Part shown: piece by piece, positions 7,380 through 13,524 of the stretch | How positions within the stretch are numbered: the stretch's first letter is position 1 | How the letters are laid out: each line of letters starts with the position of its first letter | Assembly (NCBI GenBank): GCA_005883955.1 | Contig: VAXH01000069.1 | Coordinates: 1 to 32,846 of the forward strand | DNA: 32,846 bases | Direction: 5' to 3' | Origin: Actinomycetota bacterium | Lineage (GTDB): Bacteria; Actinomycetota; Thermoleophilia; Gaiellales; Gaiellaceae | Notes under the pieces: model-generated | What the model saw: the letters and a program-made list of their open reading frames with translations, nothing else | Databases searched by the model: none | What the model was told of the DNA's origin: nothing | Program-made: the position numbers and the translations under genes

Positions 7380-8261
7380 TCAGGCGCCATGGTCGTCGAG
7401 GAGGATCTCAGCGACGCGGGTTGGCTGTTCGAGGGCAGCGAAGTGACCGGTCTCGGGAAGCGAGATCGATCGGGCGCCGCGAAGCAAGGACAGGTTGGCT
7501 TCACGCTCGGGGATGCGCGACCAGTCGTGATCGCCGTAGATCAGGGTCACGGGAGTGGTGACGCGGACGTAGAGTGCTCGGGCGGCGATCATGCTGTCCA
7601 CGTTGCGGAAGACTTCGCGCGCCACGCGCGGATAGCCGCGACGGCGGCCGACCCGACGCAGCTCGCCCAGGTAGTGCTTTGGGAGCTTGCTGCCGTCGAA
7701 CAGACCGCCCCGCAGCACGATGCCCAGGACCGGCTTGTTCTCCATCCTCGTGACCACCGGCCCGATTGCCGGGAGGCATGCTCCGCCGACGTAGATCGAG
7801 GCGACGCGGTTGGCTCGCCCGACGCCTTCGGAGTAGTCGTACGGGTTGAAGGCGACGACGCGTCGGACGCGGTCTTCGAGCTCGGTTGAGGCCGTCAGTG
7901 ACATCGTCGCACCCATCGACTCGCCTGCAAGGGTCACATCCTTGAGGCCTAGCGTCTTGACGAACTCGACGGTCGCGCGGCGGAGCGCCGGCTCGGTGTA
8001 GCTCGCGCCCGGCGTGATGTCGGACCAGCCCATGCCGGGCATGTCGATCGCGTAGACGGTGAAGGCGTGGGAGATTTTCGGGATCACGAATTGGAACTGA
8101 TCGAGCTGTGTGCGGACCGTGTGCAGCAAGATCAGCGTCGGGCCGGAGCCCGCCTTCAAGTACCTCAAACGCGTCCCGTCGGCGAGCTTGGCGTACTCAA
8201 TCTCCCCTGACGGAGACCATGTCCTGGTGTAGTCGCTGTTCGGCTCGGATTCCGTTCCCAT
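7380..8261 (-). CDS. Alpha/beta hydrolase
   Basis: A 293-residue soluble alpha/beta-hydrolase fold enzyme. The nucleophile elbow GESMG places the catalytic Ser near residue 115. YGDHDWSRI near the C-terminus supplies the likely acid, and ETGHFAALEQP the catalytic His. The oxyanion-hole region is LLHTVRTQ. The start was chosen at the ATG after GGGAGGAG, 6 nt upstream; the frame stays open about 85 codons further upstream without family resemblance. A Ser nucleophile argues against epoxide hydrolase or haloalkane dehalogenase, which use Asp, and favours an esterase, lactonase or C-C hydrolase. No neighbour indicates its substrate. Confidence 0.85.
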   Translation of the reverse strand: MGTESEPNSDYTRTWSPSGEIEYAKLADGTRLRYLKAGSGPTLILLHTVRTQLDQFQFVIPKISHAFTVYAIDMPGMGWSDITPGASYTEPALRRATVEFVKTLGLKDVTLAGESMGATMSLTASTELEDRVRRVVAFNPYDYSEGVGRANRVASIYVGGACLPAIGPVVTRMENKPVLGIVLRGGLFDGSKLPKHYLGELRRVGRRRGYPRVAREVFRNVDSMIAARALYVRVTTPVTLIYGDHDWSRIPEREANLSLLRGARSISLPETGHFAALEQPTRVAEILLDDHGA

Positions 8262-8716
8262 CGTTATCTCCTCCCGCCGATATGGCGGGGCTTTCACCGG
8301 CCTACTGGGTGCGCCTGGCACACCGCGCGCGGGTCGAGCTGTGCGTTGCCGTCTCATTCTCTTTGCACCGCGAGCGAGCGCCGACAGAAGACGCCGGGGT
8401 TGACCCAGCCACACCGCCTCGACGTCTGCCGCCGCTTCCACTAGTCCCGCTTGCCCGCGGCAGAGTATTTCCCAGGGGTCCGGCGAGGAAGAGGCGTGAG
8501 CAGAGCACTCCGCCACGGCGAGACCTCAGCGCTCCCGTCTTGGCCGTACACGCGCTCCCGGCACAGGGGCTGAGTTTGTTGCTGTCGGGTACCGGCACGC
8601 GTCGCTCTTCCCGCATTCCACGACACGCGCGTCCACATTGTCGGCAGCTTCGATCTCAGCAAAAACGACTTGATCCGCCCAACAGGTAGTCGCCTCCCGG
8701 AAGTTCGTCTCTAGGT
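8262..8716. other. Gap between hydrolase and truncated glycosylase, repeats only
   Basis: About 455 nt without a credible gene. It contains a repeat core on the minus strand (8601-8624) and the composite motif (8702-8728), which overlaps the end of the truncated glycosylase. If the missing 3' half of the glycosylase once lay here it is no longer recognisable: no helix-hairpin-helix motif was found in any frame. Confidence 0.55.
8601..8624 (-). repeat. Dispersed repeat core, minus-strand copy
   Basis: On the minus strand it reads GTCGTGGAATGCGGGAA then GAGCGAC and is followed by GCGTGC. It shares TGCGGGAA and the outer GTCG/CGAC dyad with four other copies in the window. It lies 77 nt beyond the composite motif at 8702-8728, in the same arrangement as at 4768-4852. 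Confidence 0.7.
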
Positions 8717-8728
8717 TCAAATGGTCTT
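8702..8728 (-). repeat. Composite repeat motif copy 2, at the break of the truncated glycosylase
   Basis: On the minus strand it starts AAGACCATTTGAACC and ends AGACGAACT, differing from 4768-4794 at three positions. It begins inside the codons for the last three residues of the truncated glycosylase and supplies the TGA stop. Beyond it no similarity to the intact glycosylase is visible. Confidence 0.7.
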
Positions 8729-9133
8729 GATCACGTCCTCGAAGACGCTCGGAGCACGGAGCATCCTGCCGGCGCCGATCGCCGTCCACGAGAGCTCGGG
8801 ATCGCCGGCCACGAGCTCGTAGAAGTCCGAGAGGTCCTCGTCAAGGGCGAGCACGTGCCGGACGCGGGCGACGAGTCCGTCGGCGGTGCGGGCCGAGGGA
8901 GCGCGGCCGCGGGCGGTGACGCGCGCGTAGCCGCGCCTGCCGGGGCCAATCTCGATCGTGCGCGCCTTGCCGTTCACGGCCAACGTCAGCTCGAGCGTGG
9001 GAACGTCCTCGTCGAGCCGCATCGGGGGCAGCTCGACGAAGCCGTGGGAGAGGAGCGTCCGCTGTAGGTCGACAGGCTCGCCGCCGGCTCCGACGAGCCT
9101 GATCTCGGCGCTCCAGGGCTGTACTTTCGTCAC
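8717..9133 (-). pseudogene. 3'-truncated second copy of the HhH-GPD DNA glycosylase
   Basis: The GTG at 9131-9133 starts a 138-residue protein matching the N-terminal half of the intact glycosylase at 2022-2861: GEPVDLQRTLLSHG, then LDEDLSDFYELVAGDPELSW and GAGRMLRAPSVFEDVIKT. The intact copy continues from the same VIKT motif, whereas here a TGA follows the next Ile. The helix-hairpin-helix and catalytic Asp are therefore absent and the product cannot be an active glycosylase. The reading frame itself is undamaged, so truncation may be recent, or the N-terminal domain may be kept. The start abuts the divergent hydantoinase start with no gap. Confidence 0.75.
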
Positions 9134-10876
9134 GTGGCCATCCTCGGCGTCGACGTCGGCGGCACGTTCACGGATGCGGTGTTGCTCACCGACGAGAACG
9201 AGCTGCGCACGGCCAAGATTCCGACCGCGCGTCGCCAGGAGGAGTCCGTGCTCGCGGCAGCCGCCGCGGTCGGCGCGGCGCAGGTCGAGCGATTCGCTCA
9301 CGGGACGACTGTCGCCACGAACGCGCTCCTCGAACGCAAGGGCGCGCGCACAGCGTTCGTCGGCACCCAGGGCTTCGAGTACCTCCTCCACCTGCGGCGG
9401 CAGAACCGAGCCGAGCTCTACCGGCTCTGCGCGGACCATCCCACGCCGCTCGTGCCGATCGAGCGCTGTTTCGGGGTGCGCGAGCGCATGGGGCCAGAGG
9501 GGGTGATCGAGCCGCTGGAGCTCGGCTCCCTGCCGGACTTCGAGGCCGAGGCGGTTGCGGTCTGCCTGTTGTTCTCGTTTCGTGATCAAGCTCACGAGCA
9601 GGCGGTCGCGACGGAGCTTCGGCGGCGGCTGCCGGAAGCGCGGGTGGTCGTCTCTCATGAAATCTCCCCGGAGTTTCGCGAGTACGAACGCGCGTCGACA
9701 ACCGCGGTCGACGCTTATCTGGGGCCGGTCATCGCCGGGTATCTCGACGCGCTCGGGGAGCGAACTGCCGCCGCAGGGCTGCCGGAGCCGCTCGTGATGC
9801 GTTCGTCGGGCGGCGTAGCGTCGCTCGAGGAGGCCGCCGCGCATCCGGCGGTCGCGCTCCTGTCCGGGCCGGCTGCGGGCTCAGTCGGCGCGGCGCTGCT
9901 CGCTCGCCGAGCCGGGTTCGAGAACGCGATCTCGTTCGACATGGGCGGGACGTCGACCGACGTCTCGCTGATCGTCGGCGGCCGCGCGAGACTCGCCGCG
10001 GAGCGAGAAGTCGGCGGCTATCCGCTCAGGCTTCCGGCTGTCGACCTGCATACGGTGGGGGCCGGGGGCGGCTCGGTCGTCTGGCTCGACCGCGGCGGCG
10101 CGATTCGCGTCGGCCCCGAGAGCGCCGGCGCCGCTCCGGGCCCCGCCTGCTACGGCCTCGGCGGGACGAGGCCGACCGTCACCGATGCGAATCTCCTGCT
10201 CGGCCGGCTGCCGGCTGTCCTCGCGGGGGAGATCGAGCTCGATGCCGATGCCGCCGCCCGGGCGTTCGCCGGCATCGATCCGTCCGCAGCACTCGAGGTC
10301 GTCAATGCCGAGATGCTCCGGGCTCTCCGCGTGGTCTCGGTCGAGCGCGGCCACGATCCGCGCGAGTTCGCGCTAGTGGCGTTCGGAGGCGCGGGCCCGT
10401 TGCACGCCTGCGCCCTCGCCGACGAACTCGAGATCGGGACGGTGCTCGTGCCGGCCGCTGCCGGCGTCCTCTCTGCGCTGGGGCTCGTTGCGAGCGAGGA
10501 GCGGCACGACCGCGTCGTGCCCTACGTGCGCCCGCTCGCGCAGGTGACCGACCTGCCCGCCGAGGGCGAAGCCGATCTCCGCTACACAGGCCAATCCTTC
10601 GAGCTGACCGTGCCGATCCAGGACGGCCTGGCGCAGGCGTTTCACCGCGCGCACGAGGAACGGTACGGCTACGCGGATCGCGAGCGAGAGCTCGAGCTCG
10701 TCGCCGTCCGGACAGCCGAGACGACGCCGGCGCCGGAGTTCGATCTACCGCCGGGCCGGCCGCTCCATGTCGAAGGCCCGGCCACGCTCGAGCTCGAAGG
10801 TGCCACGTGCTTTGTTGCCCCCGGGTGGGTGGGGGATGGCGATGGAGATAGCACGTTGGTGCTGACGAAAGCGTGA
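9134..10876 (+). CDS. hyuA: Hydantoinase/oxoprolinase family protein, subunit A
   Basis: The ATP-dependent N-methylhydantoinase/5-oxoprolinase/acetone carboxylase family hydrolyses or carboxylates cyclic amides and related substrates. Subunit A carries the nucleotide-binding acetate/sugar-kinase-like fold. Visible are the N-terminal phosphate loop GVDVGGTFTDAV, the AHGTTVATNALLERKG motif, the second phosphate motif FDMGGTSTDVSLI and the AFGGAGPLHA region near residue 420. At 580 residues it is shorter than the usual 650-700, mainly in the C-terminal part, although the family ending APGW..LVL is present. Subunit B follows about 70 nt downstream. The GTG start was chosen because the motif begins five residues later. 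Exact substrate cannot be told. Confidence 0.88.
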   Translation: MAILGVDVGGTFTDAVLLTDENELRTAKIPTARRQEESVLAAAAAVGAAQVERFAHGTTVATNALLERKGARTAFVGTQGFEYLLHLRRQNRAELYRLCADHPTPLVPIERCFGVRERMGPEGVIEPLELGSLPDFEAEAVAVCLLFSFRDQAHEQAVATELRRRLPEARVVVSHEISPEFREYERASTTAVDAYLGPVIAGYLDALGERTAAAGLPEPLVMRSSGGVASLEEAAAHPAVALLSGPAAGSVGAALLARRAGFENAISFDMGGTSTDVSLIVGGRARLAAEREVGGYPLRLPAVDLHTVGAGGGSVVWLDRGGAIRVGPESAGAAPGPACYGLGGTRPTVTDANLLLGRLPAVLAGEIELDADAAARAFAGIDPSAALEVVNAEMLRALRVVSVERGHDPREFALVAFGGAGPLHACALADELEIGTVLVPAAAGVLSALGLVASEERHDRVVPYVRPLAQVTDLPAEGEADLRYTGQSFELTVPIQDGLAQAFHRAHEERYGYADRERELELVAVRTAETTPAPEFDLPPGRPLHVEGPATLELEGATCFVAPGWVGDGDGDSTLVLTKA

Positions 10877-10945
10877 CGCGAGGGTGACAAGGCGCTCGCT
10901 TGCTACGCCGACCCGGAGGACGTCCGGGCTTTGCCCGGGGAGAGC

Positions 10946-12433
10946 GTGAAAGTCGAGCTGCAGGTCATCGGCAGCTCGCTGCGCTCGATCGCGGAGGAGA
11001 TGGGCGCGGTGCTGATCCGGTCATCCTTCTCGGCCAACATCAAGGAGCGCCGTGACTGCTCGACGGCGCTCTTCGACGAGCGTGGACGGATGATCGCCCA
11101 GGCCGAGCACATCCCCGTCCACTTGGGCGCGCTCCCCGACGCGGTCGCCGCCGTGCGCGCGCACGGGCCGGCGTCGGAAGAGGTCTTCATCCTGAACGAC
11201 CCGTACACGGGCGGCACACACCTCCCGGACATCACGCTTGTCTCCCGGACGGCGGTCGGCTTCGCGGCGACACGCGCCCACCACGCCGACGTCGGCGCCG
11301 CCGAGCCTGGAAGCCTGCCCGCAGGCTCCAGGCGGCTGGACGAGGAGGGCGTGGTGATCCCCCCGACGCGGCTTGACGAGGCGACGCTCGACGACCTGAC
11401 GGCGCGAATGCGGAACCCAGACGAGCGGCGCGGCGACCTGCGCGCCCAGCTCGCCGCGAACCGGCTCGCCTCCCACCGGGTCGAAGAGCTCTGCGCACGT
11501 CGCGGTCGCGAGCAGGTCGTCGCGGCGATGGACGAGCTCCACGACTACGCCGAGCGCAGCGTGCGGGCCGCAATTGCCGCGCTGCCCGACGGCCGCTACG
11601 AGGCGAGCGACGTTCTCGAGGCGCAGGAAGGAGACCTCGAGCTGCGGACTGCTGTGACGATCGCCGGCGACGGGCTCGAGATCGACTTCGCCGGCACGGC
11701 GGCCCAGCACGACGGGAACCTCAACTGCCCGCTCGCAGTGACGCGATCGGCCTGCTACTTCGTCGTGCGCTGCCTGACGGATCCGGACGCGCCCGCCTCG
11801 GGCGGTGCCTTCGCGCCCATCACTATCAGCGCCCCCGAAGGCTCGCTCGTCAACGCCCGGCCGCCCGCGGCGGTCGCCGCCGGCAACGTCGAGACGTCGA
11901 GCCGGATCGCCGACGTCGTCTTCCTCGCGCTGGGCGAGGCGATCGACGTGCCGGCGCAGGGCCAGGGGACGATGAACAATCTGACGCTCGGCAACGACCG
12001 CTTCACTTACTACGAGACGATCGGCGGCGGCCAGGGCGCGTGCCCGGACGCCGACGGCCCCTCCGCCGTCCACGTCGCGATGTCGAACACGCTCTCGACC
12101 CCGACCGAGGCGCTCGAGCTCGCCTACCCGATCCGGGTCGAGCGCAATGCCCTGCGGCTCGGCTCCGGCGGCGCGGGTCGCCACCGTGGCGGCGACGGCG
12201 TCGTTCGCGAGTTGCGGGTGCTCGAGCCGTGCCGGCTCTCGATCGTGAGCGAACGGCGACGGCACGCACCGCAGGGCCGCAACGGCGGGGACCCCGGTGC
12301 GCCCGGCCGGAACCTGCTCAACGGCGAGGAGCTCGCGCCGAAGATCACCCGCGCTCTAGCACCGGGCGACGTCGTCAGGATCGAGACGCCGGGCGGCGGG
12401 GGCTACGGATCACCCGGCTTGCCGCCGTCGTAA
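10946..12433 (+). CDS. hyuB: Hydantoinase/oxoprolinase family protein, subunit B
   Basis: Partner of the upstream subunit A in an ATP-dependent hydantoinase, oxoprolinase or acetone-carboxylase-like complex. Family signatures are IAEEMGAVLIRSSFSANIKE, RRDCSTALFD, the NDPYTGGTHLPD motif, HHADVGA, and the C-terminal GGGGYG before the stop. About 495 residues is normal for subunit B. GTG at 10946 was chosen because GGGGAG lies 5 nt upstream; a TTG 15 nt earlier is an in-frame alternative. The gene overlaps the end of the convergent GFA-family gene by 31 nt. Substrate is unknown. Confidence 0.88.
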   Translation: MKVELQVIGSSLRSIAEEMGAVLIRSSFSANIKERRDCSTALFDERGRMIAQAEHIPVHLGALPDAVAAVRAHGPASEEVFILNDPYTGGTHLPDITLVSRTAVGFAATRAHHADVGAAEPGSLPAGSRRLDEEGVVIPPTRLDEATLDDLTARMRNPDERRGDLRAQLAANRLASHRVEELCARRGREQVVAAMDELHDYAERSVRAAIAALPDGRYEASDVLEAQEGDLELRTAVTIAGDGLEIDFAGTAAQHDGNLNCPLAVTRSACYFVVRCLTDPDAPASGGAFAPITISAPEGSLVNARPPAAVAAGNVETSSRIADVVFLALGEAIDVPAQGQGTMNNLTLGNDRFTYYETIGGGQGACPDADGPSAVHVAMSNTLSTPTEALELAYPIRVERNALRLGSGGAGRHRGGDGVVRELRVLEPCRLSIVSERRRHAPQGRNGGDPGAPGRNLLNGEELAPKITRALAPGDVVRIETPGGGGYGSPGLPPS

Positions 12434-12825
12434 CGCGGCAGTCCGTCGTCCGGGAGCTCGTCCCAGGGCGCCCGCGAGGCGACATACGTGTGGAACTGGG
12501 GACGGATCTGCGGGTCGTCGTCGAGCGAGCCGAGCCGGATCGAGATCTCGTCGCCTTCTGGCCAGCGGCCGCCGAACAGCGACGAGCCGCAGACGCTGCA
12601 GAAGACCTTGACCGCCGTGCCCTGCTCGGGCGCATAAACACGTAGGAGCTCCTCGCCTGACAGGAGCCGAAATTGCTCGCGCGGAACGCGCGCCGGCGTC
12701 AGGCCGAAAGTCCCTGAGTGCTTACGACAGAGCGAGCAATGGCAGTGATTGGCCCGGCGGAAGGGGAGCTCCACCTCGAAGGTCACGCCTCCGCACAGGC
12801 AGCTGCCGCGCACCGAATCTGCCAC
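12403..12825 (-). CDS. GFA/CENP-V family zinc protein
   Basis: A 140-residue protein with the glutathione-dependent formaldehyde-activating enzyme (GFA) fold. Three Cys groups are visible: GSCLCGG near residue 8, CHCSLC near residue 28 and CSVCGS near residue 75, which bind two structural or catalytic zinc ions in the family. FRLLSGEELLRVY and the ending with short acidic loops fit. Family members are usually annotated from the S-hydroxymethylglutathione synthase prototype, but actinobacteria commonly lack glutathione, so the real activity is uncertain. GTG start. Its 3' end overlaps the hyuB 3' end tail to tail. Confidence 0.85.
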   Translation of the reverse strand: MADSVRGSCLCGGVTFEVELPFRRANHCHCSLCRKHSGTFGLTPARVPREQFRLLSGEELLRVYAPEQGTAVKVFCSVCGSSLFGGRWPEGDEISIRLGSLDDDPQIRPQFHTYVASRAPWDELPDDGLPRYDGGKPGDP

Positions 12826-12851
12826 GCGACCAAGCTACACTTCGCCCCGGG

Positions 12852-13106
12852 ATGTGGGAGCTTCTCTTCATGATGCTGATCCTGAAGATCCCGATCGTCT
12901 ACCTGTGCCTGGTCGTCTACTGGGCCGTGAGGGCCGAGCCGAAGCCGCCCGAGCCGGCGCTCCTGCCGGTCCTGCCGGAGCAGCCTCCGCGCGGGCCGCG
13001 TCCCCTGGTGGCACGGCGACGGCCTCCCCGCCGGCCCTCTCGCGGCGGCCCGCACACGCCGCGCGGCGGGACGAGGCGCACCAGAACGGCACGAGCGATC
13101 TCGTGA
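12852..13106 (+). CDS. Small single-pass membrane protein with basic tail (84 aa)
   Basis: Starts MWELLFMMLILKIPIVYLCL, one strongly hydrophobic segment (about residues 3-26), then a Pro-rich stretch and a strongly Arg-rich tail. The tail probably faces the cytoplasm or binds nucleic acid or phospholipid. A -10-like TACACT at 12836-12841 lies 10 nt before the ATG, suggesting a very short leader. Its stop overlaps the GTG of the next small membrane protein as GTGA, so the two are probably translated together. No family recognised. Confidence 0.6.
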   Translation: MWELLFMMLILKIPIVYLCLVVYWAVRAEPKPPEPALLPVLPEQPPRGPRPLVARRRPPRRPSRGGPHTPRGGTRRTRTARAIS

Positions 13107-13363
13107 GCACACCCGCCCCGACGGCAGACCGCCCTGGCGAAGCGGTCGCCGGCATTCTCGCGACACTTGCGATCGTCGCCAGCCTCGTCGCCCTCGACTA
13201 CCGGCCGGTGCGGATCACACCGTTCGCGATCTTGATCTCGCTGATCGCTGCCGGAATCGGCGGCCGCCACCAGCGACTCGCGGCCGCCGCACTCGCGATC
13301 TCCGGTGCCTGCTTCATCGTCGGCACGTTCTTCGCGATCATCACGAATCACCCGATTTTCTGA
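13103..13363 (+). CDS. Small membrane protein with three hydrophobic segments (86 aa)
   Basis: The GTG start overlaps the preceding stop by four bases (GTGA). The product has three hydrophobic segments of about 18 residues each: AGILATLAIVASLVAL, ITPFAILISLIAAGIGG, and a final one ending near ACFIVGTFFAIIT. Short basic loops separate them. It is too small for a transporter on its own and may be a DUF-type accessory membrane protein. Coding is supported by the overlap with the upstream gene and by codon-position GC typical of the region. Confidence 0.6.
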   Translation: MSTPAPTADRPGEAVAGILATLAIVASLVALDYRPVRITPFAILISLIAAGIGGRHQRLAAAALAISGACFIVGTFFAIITNHPIF

Positions 13364-13524
13364 GAGCACGCGTGTCGTGCCCGACCGTGAAGGTGTCGCC
13401 AACCGGGTTGAATCGACCGCATGGGCGCAGCCCGCACGGCCTCCAGGCGATGTCGCCGAGTCGACGCCTTGAACAGCGCTCCCCGTAGAGGAGCACGCGT
13501 TGCTACAACAAATGAAGGTTTCCC

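Noticed and set aside
8108-8689. A 193-codon plus-strand frame over the hydrolase start and the following gap
   Set aside because: It overlaps the hydrolase start in antisense and runs through the dispersed repeat; low-complexity Arg/Pro/Ser composition.
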